Of a stretch of DNA of 45,502 bases, positions 35,919 through 44,799 are shown piece after piece. Each line of letters starts with the position of its first letter. The first letter of the stretch is position 1. This stretch comes from Candidatus Hodarchaeota archaeon (GTDB taxonomy: Archaea; Asgardarchaeota; Heimdallarchaeia; Hodarchaeales; Hodarchaeaceae): positions 1-45,502 of the forward strand of contig JAHQWW010000024.1 of the NCBI GenBank assembly GCA_029856365.1, read 5' to 3'. Both the position numbers and the translations under genes were made by a program. Below the pieces are notes generated by a model, which did no database searches, was not told the origin of the DNA, and saw only the letters and a program-made list of their open reading frames with translations.

Positions 35919-36950
35919 ATGTTCAATCCTGGAAATATTGGTTTATTAAAGCTGCAGAATCGTTTCATTCGTTCTGCTACAGCTGAATTTATGGCAAACG
36001 ATGAGAATGGTACGGTAACTAAAGAATATCATTCCTTGTACTTAAATCTAGCATTAGGGGATATTGGCCTTATAATCCAAGGGCATCTTTATGTTATGGA
36101 TGAGGGGAAGGCTCACAAACACATGGCTGGTATTGCACATGATGCTCATATTGTTGGTTTAAGACAAATTACTAAACTAGTTCATGAAGCAGGGAGTTTG
36201 ATAGCTGCTCAATTGAACCATGGAGGGGCTTTTTCAGTGAGTACTAAGACCGCTTCACCCCGAGAGGATAAAGAAATCAAAGTTATGAGTGAAGAGGACA
36301 TCGAAAACGTCGTTAATGGATTTGGAGAGGCAGCTTTACGAGCAAAAAAAGCTGGTTATGATGCAATTCAAATTCACTCCGCTCATGGATATTTGTTAAG
36401 CCAGTTCCTCTCTAATAAAACAAATAAGCGAACTGATTCTTGGGGTGGAAGTTTGGAGAATAGAGCGCATTTCTTATTATCAGTATATCAGGAGATAAGA
36501 TCGGCAGTTGGGTCTAATTATCCAGTATTAGTAAAAATGAATGGATCAGATGATCCCTTGGAAGGTTTCACGGCAGGAGAAGGGTCTAAAGTGGCGAGTT
36601 GGCTAGCTAACGAAGGACTTGATGCTATTGAAATAAGTGGAATGAGATCTACTCGTACAGTTAAACCTGAAAGAGAAGCATATTTCGCACCTACAGCTAG
36701 AATAATCAAACAACATATTGGTGACATGCCACTTGCATTGGTTGGAGGACTTCGTTCTTTGGCCCAAATGCAAGAACTTCGGGGGGAATTTGTCAGCTTT
36801 ATTTCGATGTGTCGTCCTTTTATCAGAGAACCTAATCTCGTACAGAAGTTCAAGTCAGGAAAGAAAAGAAGCGATTGTATCTCCTGTAATCAATGTTATA
36901 AAGCGCGTAATATTACTAAATGCTTTGAAAAAAACAATAATGACCTCTGA
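35919..36950 (+). CDS. Old-yellow-enzyme-like NADH:flavin oxidoreductase with C-terminal Cys cluster
   Basis: FMN-dependent TIM-barrel ene-reductase family. Marks: LQNRFIRSAT, QLNHGG, the active-site pair in IHSAHGYLLSQFLS, NKRTDSWGGSLENR, and the barrel end with ALVGG. After the barrel comes a Cys-rich tail, CISCNQCYKARNITKC, as in the [4Fe-4S]-bearing dienoyl-CoA-reductase and trimethylamine-dehydrogenase branch, but the FAD/NADPH domain of those proteins is missing. So electrons must come from a separate protein such as a ferredoxin or a reductase. 343 residues. Confidence 0.9.
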   Translation: MFNPGNIGLLKLQNRFIRSATAEFMANDENGTVTKEYHSLYLNLALGDIGLIIQGHLYVMDEGKAHKHMAGIAHDAHIVGLRQITKLVHEAGSLIAAQLNHGGAFSVSTKTASPREDKEIKVMSEEDIENVVNGFGEAALRAKKAGYDAIQIHSAHGYLLSQFLSNKTNKRTDSWGGSLENRAHFLLSVYQEIRSAVGSNYPVLVKMNGSDDPLEGFTAGEGSKVASWLANEGLDAIEISGMRSTRTVKPEREAYFAPTARIIKQHIGDMPLALVGGLRSLAQMQELRGEFVSFISMCRPFIREPNLVQKFKSGKKRSDCISCNQCYKARNITKCFEKNNNDL

Positions 36951-37004
36951 TTAACATTTTTCAAATCTATTAAGAGATATTAATAATTTTAATATTTAAT
37001 TTAC

Positions 37005-37664
37005 TTACATAAACAAAATGACAAAACCTATTAGAATAAATAATAGACCACAAATGATATCAATCTTATCTCTAGGAATTTTGGTGGCCAATTTCTCACC
37101 AGCATATACCCCTATCCCATTTACCAAAGATAAAGCAAACACAGCTCCAAATAAAACTCCCCAAGGATCAAATTGAGTTGCCAAACCAACTCCCATTAAC
37201 ATCGTTTTGTCACCTAATTCGGCTAAAAACATGAAAGTAATTGAGCCAATGAATCCTCCTTTCTGAATGACCGTTTTCAGATAAATATCACAGTGTTCCA
37301 TATCTGGGCAATTTTCATGAGGTTTATTACAGAATTCTAGATCAACTGGACATATTTTGATCGGCCTATCATGGTGTTTTCGGAATTGAATAAATAAAAA
37401 TATTAGTCCCCCAAGAATGAAAAGAATACCTATAATTGGTTTTAAAAAGGAGACTTCAATAGTATTTTTCATTATTATACCGATAATTATAGCAATTATC
37501 GTAACTCCAGTTAAACCAAAAATAGCTCCAAAAAACACTTTTAATGGACTTCGATATTTCATACTTAAAGCAAAGGCAGTTAATTGAGTTTTATCTCCCA
37601 TTTCCATGATAAAAACAGCTGAAAAAGATAATAAAAGTGCTTGAGCTATTTTAATCAATGTCAT
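37005..37664 (-). CDS. GDT1/TMEM165 family (UPF0016) cation transporter
   Basis: About 219 residues with six or seven membrane helices and the two family repeats: EMGDKTQLTA near residue 21 and ELGDKTMLMG in the second half. The acidic residues of the two ExGDK motifs form the cation site. Family members export Mn or Ca in exchange for protons. A Cys/His-rich loop (CPVDLEFCNKPHENCPDMEHCD) between the two halves is unusual and may bind a metal on its own. It starts with ATG. Confidence 0.92.
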   Translation of the reverse strand: MTLIKIAQALLLSFSAVFIMEMGDKTQLTAFALSMKYRSPLKVFFGAIFGLTGVTIIAIIIGIIMKNTIEVSFLKPIIGILFILGGLIFLFIQFRKHHDRPIKICPVDLEFCNKPHENCPDMEHCDIYLKTVIQKGGFIGSITFMFLAELGDKTMLMGVGLATQFDPWGVLFGAVFALSLVNGIGVYAGEKLATKIPRDKIDIICGLLFILIGFVILFM

Positions 37665-37756
37665 TTGGGTTAATTTCCTAAATAAATCTCAAGCTGAACT
37701 ACACATTAAAACCCTAAATAAAATTATTGTAATAGAATTTATATTCGGTGAATTTT

Positions 37757-37906
37757 ATGTGTCAATGGTGTGTTGAGCACACTGTACGAAAATTTTGGTA
37801 TTTGGAGCCCTTAAACAATCCTTTAGGAACGATAAACAAGTTTCTTGGTCTGTTAATTTTGCTTTTTGAAATAGTCTTAGGAGGATGGTTATTATTTTAT
37901 TCATAG
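37757..37906 (+). CDS. Small Cys-motif membrane peptide or gene remnant
   Basis: 49 residues starting MCQWCVEHTVRKFWYLEP, followed by a single hydrophobic segment (about 28-48). The CxxCxEH...WYL opening resembles the start of iron-sulfur-binding proteins I know from Asgard and methanogen genomes, which are far longer, so this may be a truncated copy. The ribosome site is unclear and no later part of that family is seen downstream. Confidence 0.35.
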   Translation: MCQWCVEHTVRKFWYLEPLNNPLGTINKFLGLLILLFEIVLGGWLLFYS

Positions 37907-38227
37907 ATCATCCACTAGCGGATGTGGCTGAGAGTGAATTGATACCAATATTAATTATAATTTTGCCTCGAATGATGATGAAACTAACTGATTGGTTGAA
38001 TCTAGGAAAATTTATCCTTATTGCCTTTAAAAATTCAGATTATTAAGAGTGATCAAAATTAAGAATAATAAGAATTTCCGAATTTTTTGATTTGAAATTT
38101 ATGGAAAGCTGGCTTTAACAATTATAATAAACGTTTGAGGCATCATTTTTTTGAAATAGGATCCCCTTCTATATAATTTTTAAATTTGAATTCACAAATT
38201 ACTTGGTAAGAAAAGTAGTATGAAATT

Positions 38228-38245
38228 ATTGTAGTATACTATAAT
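38228..38245. promoter_or_regulatory. Near-perfect 18-bp palindrome in the promoter of the nitroreductase-heme gene
   Basis: The core TAGTATACTA (38232-38241) is an exact 10-bp palindrome, extended by ATT/AAT arms with a single mismatched pair. It lies 37-54 bases before the ATG at 38282, where TATA elements usually sit in this window, so a bound protein would block or guide transcription. Confidence 0.4.
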
Positions 38246-38281
38246 GTAATAATACTTATTTTTGACAACCCTTTTGACTTA

Positions 38282-40234
38282 ATGGAAAAAGCTCTAATGG
38301 TTGATAACACGTTGGGAAAAAGATCTAAAACTAAACAGCAGTTCAAATTTATTTTCATGCTAATGATATTAATCGGATCACTGATTTTATTAATTTTGGA
38401 AATGTTTCCAACCACCTCTGATCGTATACAATTTCCACCACCAGATTATAAAGGTTATTTACCTTTAAGTACTGCTATAAATCAATCTAAATCATCTCGA
38501 GATCTTAGGAACTCTATAATTGAAAATAAAAGCATTTCTCAGTTAATGTGGGCTCTTCAAGGCGTAACACACGGCCCTCGTTTTCGAACTGTCCCATCTG
38601 CAGGTGCAACATATCCTTTGGAAATATTCATTGTCAGCAATGGAACATCTGCTCTAAAAAAAGGGTTGTACAATTATATTCCACAAGACCACCAGTTAAG
38701 ATGTGTTTCTTCTTCGTACAATTGGACAATATTACAATCTGCACTTTTTGGTGAAGATAGTGAGGCGGTATCAAACGTAAGTACTGTTTTTTTTATTTTT
38801 GCTGATTATGCTCGTACTACATTCAGATATGGTGATAGAGGAGTTCAATACGTACATCTGGAAGTAGGACACGCTATTCAAAATTTTCTTTTACAATTGG
38901 TTTCCCTGAATTTAAATACAAGAATGATTGCAAATTTTAATTCACATAAAATTCAGAATTTTCTAAATACAAAGCTAGAGCCTATGGTAGTACTACCCGT
39001 TGGTGTCAATGGAGGTTCTGATTCTCCTTTAATTAAACTCAAACAACTTAGTTTTAGTAACACAGAAGAAATGACTGTTGAGGAAGCCATTGCAAAACGT
39101 CAATCTGTGAGAGATTATCTAACTGGGAAAATTCCCCTCTCAGTAGTCTTAGATGTGTTGGAGGATAGCATCACAATTCCTCATATTGTTGGAAATAATT
39201 CTCAGCTCGACCTCCGTTTAGTAGTTAATGATATAGATGGATTGCCAATCGGTTCATACCGGTATTTCTTAGAGAATAATTCTTTATATCAATTATATCA
39301 AGGAGACTTGCGATCTTCCATCACGGAAACATATAGGATTTCAGGACAACCATGTGTTGTGGCAGCTCAATTAGATATTGTTATCTCGGTTGATACAGCT
39401 TGGATAAATCAACAGATTGATTTAAATCTTTATCATAGGATAATGATGTTTAATATCGGCATGATAGCTCAAAATATCTATCTTAAATGTGCTGTTAATG
39501 GCCTAGGGACAGTAGTCATAGGTGCTTTTTCAGGAAGTGGGTCAGCTCAGCTGTTAGATATTCCAAGTAGATATACTCCCATCTATCTCATACCTATTGG
39601 TCTGACACTCGAATATTTTGAAGAACCAACGGGCCTTCAACTTTCGTTATCAGAAATGGCAAGGTTAACAGGACTCTTGTTATATGTTCTCTTCTTTATT
39701 AGCCTATATCTCTCCCTGCCTATGCTAAGAAAACGTGTGAAAAAGAAAATACGTTGGTTACATTGCATATTTGGCATTGTCGCCTTTATAGGAGGGATTT
39801 TTCATTATATGGTTATCCACGGTCATGTTTACAATCTTTGGGAATTTCTAAATGTAACTTCTTATTTTAATGCTCTGAGTTACTTTATATTCAACATTTT
39901 TTTATTTCCAGAGACTCAAGTTGATGTAGGGATGCTCATGGCATACCTAACTGTATGTTTTGGAACCATTGCTGTCATTACTGGGGCTGTGTTTGCTTTC
40001 AAGCTGGTTAACCGAAGAACAATTCTTCGAACAATTCACAAATATTTTATCTTCTTCACACTAGTCTTTGCGATTATTCATAACATATTAAATGGAGTAA
40101 TTTTTGCAACTGAACCTTTTATTTTTCTTTTACTTAATATAATGGCTATAGATCTATATTTTGTATTGTACATCTCTCCTGATTTAGCTAAAGACATCTT
40201 TAAAAAGAAGGAAAGGATATCTGTCATCGAATAA
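38282..40234 (+). CDS. Tandem nitroreductase (SagB-like) domains fused to a bis-heme ferric-reductase-like membrane domain
   Basis: 650 residues. TM1 (about 21-41) follows a basic N-terminus. Domain A (about 70-250) is a SagB/ThcOx-like nitroreductase: SRDLRNS, LMWALQG and VPSAGATYPLE, the FMN-site motifs. Domain B (about 265-445) is a second nitroreductase: RQSVRDY and NGLGTVVIGAF. Five helices follow (about 461-481, 492-512, 549-573, 585-607, 611-631). His494 and His508 in one and His586 and His600 in another are each H-x13-H, the two-heme pattern of NOX, YedZ and ferric reductases. Lys/Arg-rich loops (483-491, 578-583, 640-645) mark the cytosolic side and place the flavin domains outside. 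Several N-x-S/T sequons lie only in the predicted outer parts. No NAD(P)H/FAD domain is present. The lipase gene follows with a 27-base gap. Substrate unknown. Confidence 0.85.
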   Translation: MEKALMVDNTLGKRSKTKQQFKFIFMLMILIGSLILLILEMFPTTSDRIQFPPPDYKGYLPLSTAINQSKSSRDLRNSIIENKSISQLMWALQGVTHGPRFRTVPSAGATYPLEIFIVSNGTSALKKGLYNYIPQDHQLRCVSSSYNWTILQSALFGEDSEAVSNVSTVFFIFADYARTTFRYGDRGVQYVHLEVGHAIQNFLLQLVSLNLNTRMIANFNSHKIQNFLNTKLEPMVVLPVGVNGGSDSPLIKLKQLSFSNTEEMTVEEAIAKRQSVRDYLTGKIPLSVVLDVLEDSITIPHIVGNNSQLDLRLVVNDIDGLPIGSYRYFLENNSLYQLYQGDLRSSITETYRISGQPCVVAAQLDIVISVDTAWINQQIDLNLYHRIMMFNIGMIAQNIYLKCAVNGLGTVVIGAFSGSGSAQLLDIPSRYTPIYLIPIGLTLEYFEEPTGLQLSLSEMARLTGLLLYVLFFISLYLSLPMLRKRVKKKIRWLHCIFGIVAFIGGIFHYMVIHGHVYNLWEFLNVTSYFNALSYFIFNIFLFPETQVDVGMLMAYLTVCFGTIAVITGAVFAFKLVNRRTILRTIHKYFIFFTLVFAIIHNILNGVIFATEPFIFLLLNIMAIDLYFVLYISPDLAKDIFKKKERISVIE

Positions 40235-40261
40235 GAGGTGCCGAAAAAGGAGCTAGCTATT

Positions 40262-41176
40262 ATGACTCGTTCTTCAAGAAAATGTATTGCGATATGTTGC
40301 CACGGATTTCTAGGCGAACCTGGAATGCTAAAAGAAATTGAGGCAACTCTTAATGAAGATCCTTTTGATCAGATATATGATCTTGTGTCTAATCTGTCTT
40401 ATTATAGTTCAAAGTATGGTATTAATTTTACACAGCCTTACGATCTGAAAACTCCGATTTTTAAGAATGACTCCAACCAATCGCTTGCTTATCATTTTTT
40501 TCTACAAATATGTTCAATTATCAAAGATTATAATGAAGAAGTAGACTTAGACATTTATGCTCATTCCATGGGCGGATTAGTAACGCGAAGCATGATAAAA
40601 TATCTATCAGAGGAAAAAAATAACAGTGTTTGGATAAAAAATGGATTAATCAGGAATATATTCTTATTAGGAACTCCTAATCATGGTACTAGACTAGCAC
40701 AACATGCAATAAATATTCCTGTTGATATTTTGATGACAGGAATGAATATCCTACTTGAACTTCCTGATGAGGTTACCTCTGAAGATTTGCAAATACTTAA
40801 TTCTCAGTTTATACAGATGATACCGAATTCATTTTTCCTTAAACGACTCAATCAACCTTCAAAAAATCTTGAAGAATCAATCAATTGGATTACAGTAAGG
40901 GGATTGAGGTGGATTGGGCAGCTTGGATGGTTACCAATGGTGTGGCAACCATTTCTCTTTAGAAAGTTCTGGATTGATCGTCATTTTCCATTCTTGCATG
41001 TTGGGGTCATTCCTAACGATGGATTAGTGGATGCTAGCCGCGTCCCTCTGAAATATGCAACCAATCTAACTGTCCCTAGTGCTACTCATATGAGTCTTCT
41101 TTATTGGAAGAGTAAAAAGTCAGGAAAACTAGTTTTAAAACTACTTAAACCAATAATTCTTGATAGAAAAATTTAA
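40262..41176 (+). CDS. Alpha/beta hydrolase, lipase/PGAP1-like
   Basis: 304 residues. The oxyanion start is CHGFLGEPG; the nucleophile elbow is YAHSMGGLV; GTPNHGT is the marker of the lipase/DUF676/PGAP1 group; Asp in NDGLVDASR and His in SATHMSLL complete the triad. No signal peptide. The ATG at 40262 has AAGGAG about 9 bases upstream; a GTG at 40238 would add eight residues. It follows the nitroreductase-heme gene closely on the same strand, so the two are probably one transcript, suggesting a lipid or ester substrate link (inference). Confidence 0.85.
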   Translation: MTRSSRKCIAICCHGFLGEPGMLKEIEATLNEDPFDQIYDLVSNLSYYSSKYGINFTQPYDLKTPIFKNDSNQSLAYHFFLQICSIIKDYNEEVDLDIYAHSMGGLVTRSMIKYLSEEKNNSVWIKNGLIRNIFLLGTPNHGTRLAQHAINIPVDILMTGMNILLELPDEVTSEDLQILNSQFIQMIPNSFFLKRLNQPSKNLEESINWITVRGLRWIGQLGWLPMVWQPFLFRKFWIDRHFPFLHVGVIPNDGLVDASRVPLKYATNLTVPSATHMSLLYWKSKKSGKLVLKLLKPIILDRKI

Positions 41177-41340
41177 CCATCTCTGTTTTCTTAACTAACA
41201 GTAATATAGAAATTGACTAGATGAACAACTTTTATTTTTAATAAGAGAACCTCAAAAATATACCTGAAAATACACTAAAGAAAGCTCCAACAACACTTTT
41301 TTTGCCTAACTACAAAAAAGGAAACTAGGAAGAAACAAAT

Positions 41341-42414
41341 ATGAAAATAAACATTGAATCTTTTCCTGAAACAGAGCTAAAACAAAAATATTCCTCAGAA
41401 GACAACTTAGGTTTTGGAAAAATATTTACTGATAGAATGTTAGTCATAGAGTATAAAAATGGTGCCTGGGAAGACCCAACGATAAAAAAATATTCACCGA
41501 TCACACTTGATCCCTCTGCTATCGTTTTACATTATGCCCAAGAAATATTTGAAGGGCAAAAAGCTTTTAGCACTCCAGATGGACAAATTAATTTGTTTCG
41601 TCCAGATCGTAATGCTGCTCGCTTTAATTCTTCCGCTAGACGGATGATGATGCCAGAAGTAGATCCAGAAATATACTTGACTGGATTAAAAGAGCTAATA
41701 AAACTCGAGAAAGATTGGGCTCCAAAATCTCCTGGTACCTCATTATACATAAGGCCAACAATGATTGGAATTGAACCAGGTTTGGGTGTACGGCCCTCCA
41801 CTGATTATCTCTTCTATATCATACTCTCACCCTCTGGACCATATTTTCCTGAGGGGTTTCAGTGTGTCAAAATATTTGTCAGCGAATTCTATATTCGAGC
41901 TGCTCCTGGTGGTACCGGTAGTGCAAAAACAGGAGGCAATTATGCAGCTAGCTTGTTAGTGGGTGGTGAAGCTGAAAACTATGGTTGTAGCCAAGTACTA
42001 TGGCTTGATGCTATTCATAAGAAGTATGTTGAAGAAGTTGGTGCTAGTAACATCTTTTTTGTTTATGATGATGTCATTTACACGGCACCTTTGACCTCTG
42101 GAACGGTATTACCAGGAGTAACTAGGGATAGTACAATTCAATTAGCGAAAGACGGGGGAATGACGTTAAAAGAAGAAGCTCTTTCAATAGATGAAGTCAT
42201 TGAAGGTATATACAGTGGAAAAACATCTGAAGTATTTATGAGTGGGACTGCTGCCTCAATTGCACCTGTTGGAAGTCTTTATTATCAAAACAAAGAACAT
42301 ATTATAAACAACTTTGAGATCGGTGATATTTCAAAAAAGCTTTATAGACAACTAACTGATATTCAATATGGGAAGGTGGAGGATCCTTATGGATGGATTG
42401 TCAGAGTAATGTGA
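41341..42414 (+). CDS. ilvE: Branched-chain amino-acid aminotransferase
   Basis: PLP-dependent fold-type IV enzyme that transfers the amino group between Leu/Ile/Val and 2-oxoglutarate. Lys196 in GSAKTGGNYAASL is the PLP-binding Lys; EVGASNIFFV and MSGTAASIAPVG hold the phosphate and substrate loops. The long 357-residue form with FEGQKAF and LFRPDRN is the eukaryotic/type II BCAT branch. AGGAAG precedes the ATG. It lies 164 bases after the lipase gene, with no sign of the rest of an ilv operon here. Confidence 0.95.
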   Translation: MKINIESFPETELKQKYSSEDNLGFGKIFTDRMLVIEYKNGAWEDPTIKKYSPITLDPSAIVLHYAQEIFEGQKAFSTPDGQINLFRPDRNAARFNSSARRMMMPEVDPEIYLTGLKELIKLEKDWAPKSPGTSLYIRPTMIGIEPGLGVRPSTDYLFYIILSPSGPYFPEGFQCVKIFVSEFYIRAAPGGTGSAKTGGNYAASLLVGGEAENYGCSQVLWLDAIHKKYVEEVGASNIFFVYDDVIYTAPLTSGTVLPGVTRDSTIQLAKDGGMTLKEEALSIDEVIEGIYSGKTSEVFMSGTAASIAPVGSLYYQNKEHIINNFEIGDISKKLYRQLTDIQYGKVEDPYGWIVRVM

Positions 42415-42487
42415 TATCGTTTCAATCATATATCTACTCTAAAGAAGCTTCTTGTAAGAGAAGTTTTCACAGCTATAACCTAAAATC

Positions 42488-42498
42488 CTTTATATTTG
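42488..42498 (+). promoter_or_regulatory. TATA box of the gene at 42524
   Basis: CTTTATATTTG lies about 30 bases before the ATG at 42524, and no Shine-Dalgarno stretch lies between. That spacing puts the transcription start at or next to the start codon, as in leaderless archaeal messages. Confidence 0.5.
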
Positions 42499-42523
42499 TA
42501 TTATCTTTAAACAAGTGATCAGT

Positions 42524-43177
42524 ATGACCAGTACATTTATAGAATCCAATCCTGATGAATTATGGATAATTCGTCGAGGGAATAAGCTACAGAGTGTTTT
42601 TTTTGTGATAATGGGTTTTTTCTTTCAACTATTGTTTGTATGGGCTTATTGGAGTTTTTTGGATGCAACTGGGCCTTGGGCGTTCTTTTGGCTTGGTTTG
42701 ATAAATAGTGATTATTTTCCTTTTACTTCACTGTTATTCTTATTTGGTGGAGGCTGTTTTTTGATTGCTATAAAGGAAGGAGTTTGGATTGAAAGTTGGA
42801 TTATTAAGAAGGAATTATCTACGAAAACACCAGGGGTACAAAAGCAATGGCAGCTCTTCAAGTGGTCTAGGGTGAAAACTTTTCCAAAAGATCAAATTCG
42901 ATCAGTTAGGGTTCACACAATTCCTTTAGACACTTTGAAACTCTTTAATCGTTATCAGCTTGAAGTAGATTGTCAAGGTACTCTTCACTCACCTATAGAA
43001 ACTCATGTCCTTTATTCAGATGATAGTGAATTAGCAGGTGCTACAATAATACGATTGGCAGACCAAATTCAGGAGATTTTAAATCTAATCGAAGGGGTCG
43101 AGAGGACAGAGGCTCCATATCCGACCCTAGAAAGATCTAAGAATTTCAAAGAAAAAAAAGATGAAACACAAGAATGA
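42524..43177 (+). CDS. Membrane protein with two N-terminal helices and a cytosolic domain
   Basis: About 217 residues. Hydrophobic segments at roughly 22-46 and 63-82 are followed by a soluble domain of mixed alpha/beta character (about 90-195) and a charged tail. The arrangement resembles small PH-like or bPH-type membrane proteins, but I cannot assign a family. The ATG at 42524 fits a leaderless transcript; a GTG at 42515 adds three residues. It converges with the polytopic membrane gene at 43192, 14 bases away. Confidence 0.65.
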   Translation: MTSTFIESNPDELWIIRRGNKLQSVFFVIMGFFFQLLFVWAYWSFLDATGPWAFFWLGLINSDYFPFTSLLFLFGGGCFLIAIKEGVWIESWIIKKELSTKTPGVQKQWQLFKWSRVKTFPKDQIRSVRVHTIPLDTLKLFNRYQLEVDCQGTLHSPIETHVLYSDDSELAGATIIRLADQIQEILNLIEGVERTEAPYPTLERSKNFKEKKDETQE

Positions 43178-43191
43178 AATTCAATCTTGTA

Positions 43192-44634
43192 TTAGAAATA
43201 TTGGGTAGGGTCTCGCATACCTCGTTTTCTTCGATCTCGAGCAGCTAAAGTTTTGAATTCAGTACGAAGCTCTGTGGGGAGACGACTTGGTTTTTTGTAA
43301 CCTTCAATAGTATCTTTTGCATAAGAATAAAGGAAAGAACGGAAAGCCACTTTCATGGGCATAGTAACAACATTATAGGGTAAACTTCCTAGAAAGAGGA
43401 ATATGAAAGCAAATAGAATACCAAATCCGATATCTCGGCTAACTGCAAATCCCAAGCCAAATCCAGCCAAGATCCATATTAGAGAATTGATTATAGCGAA
43501 GATGAAAGTTGTAAGTCCAAATCCTGACTCTCCTACTAATACATCCAATAATGAATTCCAAGTTGTTTTTGCTGAATCCTTAATAGAATCTTTTAAACCT
43601 CGTTTATTCTGAACTATTGATATTAACGTAAAATAATTCATAAACATCCAGATCGCGCCAAGAATTGAAATAAATAAACCTGCAATGGCACCACCAATAA
43701 TTCCAGCGATGATTGCCCCACCGCCATATTGTCTGTCAGTAGCTCTTGCTTGGCTTCTTCCTGCTGATGTAACTATTTGCATAATCATCTTAACAGTCGC
43801 CATTGCAAAAGCAAATTTGATGATTATAGGAAACACTTGACGCACATCTTTCATCGCAGAGTTCAAGTCTGGATCCAAACCTCGATACCAATCACTAGCA
43901 TAAGAAATTACACCAGCAGATAAACTGTAATATACCCCCAAATATACAATTAAGTAGATAAATTCAAATAAAATGGCAAAAATATAACCAGGGAGAGTAA
44001 GTTCGGTTTCACCCATAGAGTTCTGAACCGTAAAAAGACTAAGGATTTCTAGAAAACCAAAAAGCATGAAAAAACCTGTAATAATAGTATATATACCTAG
44101 AAGGATAGGCATCGCTATTACTGCTTTTTCATCCAGTACAAGTTTGGCAGAAAATTCTACAAATTGTCCAGAGCGTTTAATTAAAGTAAATTTCCAAATG
44201 ACAAAAATAAAGAATAAAGCACCAAGTCCTGCAATAATTAATGCGATTAAGACTGCTTCAGGATCATAAATAAAAACTAAAGCTCCAATTCCTATCATAA
44301 ATAGAGGAAAAAGAATACACACCGCAATTGTGACTTCTTGAGCAAGTTTACTCATAATCCAGACAATAACATATGCTAGTATGATTGTAATAAATAAAAA
44401 GATTGCAGCAAAAGCGAGTAAAAGTGGCAAAAAATCCATAGTAACTGGGATTACAATATAAAAGACCTCTGAAATAGACTCTAGTGTGTCAGCGTTTTCA
44501 GGGGCAAATATATAGTGGCCAAAAGAGTATGCTCCAAAAGTATAAAGAATTGCCACTATTACCAAATATAACCATGTTGGTATGCTAGAAAAATCAGTTT
44601 TTATGTCAGGTTTTCTATATCCAGATACACTCAA
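43192..44634 (-). CDS. Polytopic membrane protein, DUF6159-like
   Basis: 480 residues with about nine to ten hydrophobic segments. The middle holds KRSGQFVEFSAKLVLDEKAVIAMP, and the second half SIVQNKRGLKDSIKDSAKTTW, which recall the DUF6159 membrane family (patterns of a Ser/Trp-rich cytosolic helix between membrane segments). A Gly-rich helix (GGGAIIAGIIGGAIAGLF) lies in between, and the basic tail (RDRRKRGMRDP) is cytosolic. The start is a TTG with GGTG upstream. No function is known. Confidence 0.65.
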   Translation of the reverse strand: MSVSGYRKPDIKTDFSSIPTWLYLVIVAILYTFGAYSFGHYIFAPENADTLESISEVFYIVIPVTMDFLPLLLAFAAIFLFITIILAYVIVWIMSKLAQEVTIAVCILFPLFMIGIGALVFIYDPEAVLIALIIAGLGALFFIFVIWKFTLIKRSGQFVEFSAKLVLDEKAVIAMPILLGIYTIITGFFMLFGFLEILSLFTVQNSMGETELTLPGYIFAILFEFIYLIVYLGVYYSLSAGVISYASDWYRGLDPDLNSAMKDVRQVFPIIIKFAFAMATVKMIMQIVTSAGRSQARATDRQYGGGAIIAGIIGGAIAGLFISILGAIWMFMNYFTLISIVQNKRGLKDSIKDSAKTTWNSLLDVLVGESGFGLTTFIFAIINSLIWILAGFGLGFAVSRDIGFGILFAFIFLFLGSLPYNVVTMPMKVAFRSFLYSYAKDTIEGYKKPSRLPTELRTEFKTLAARDRRKRGMRDPTQYF

Positions 44635-44799
44635 ATAAATTCACCATAAATAAATTAATTTGTCAGAATTTGTCATTTCACAATAAAAGGGGTCTGTTAA
44701 TTGGGTATTATCAAACTATTAAGGTGTTTTGATTTATTAAAAAAGATTATCCCTTGTTGGTAATTAAGCAGAATTCCTGTTTACATAGAAGCCCTTCAA

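Larger units (their letters stand above)
37665..38281. other. Long gap with a short gene remnant and an operator-like palindrome
   Basis: About 620 bases between the GDT1-family gene (minus) and the nitroreductase-heme fusion (plus). It holds a 49-codon frame (37757-37906), and the fusion promoter with a palindrome (38228-38245). The rest, about 37910-38220, shows no gene; its GGCTGAGA recalls part of a THI box, but the second conserved half is absent. Confidence 0.45.

Noticed and set aside
36518..36853. 111-codon minus-strand frame opposite the OYE-like gene
   Set aside because: Antisense of a conserved TIM-barrel enzyme; no motif of its own.
37911..37920. 10-base word TCCACTAGCG also present at 32120-32129
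   Set aside because: A shared 10-mer is expected often by chance in 45 kb and the flanks do not match.
37911..37945. GGCTGAGA resembling half of a TPP (THI) riboswitch
   Set aside because: The second conserved half (CTGATC...GCGTAGGGA type) is missing and no thiamine gene follows.
37970..37995. ATGATGA followed by CTGA, resembling C/D-box sRNA motifs
   Set aside because: Only one C and one D-like box at poor spacing; no C-prime/D-prime pair or terminal stem.
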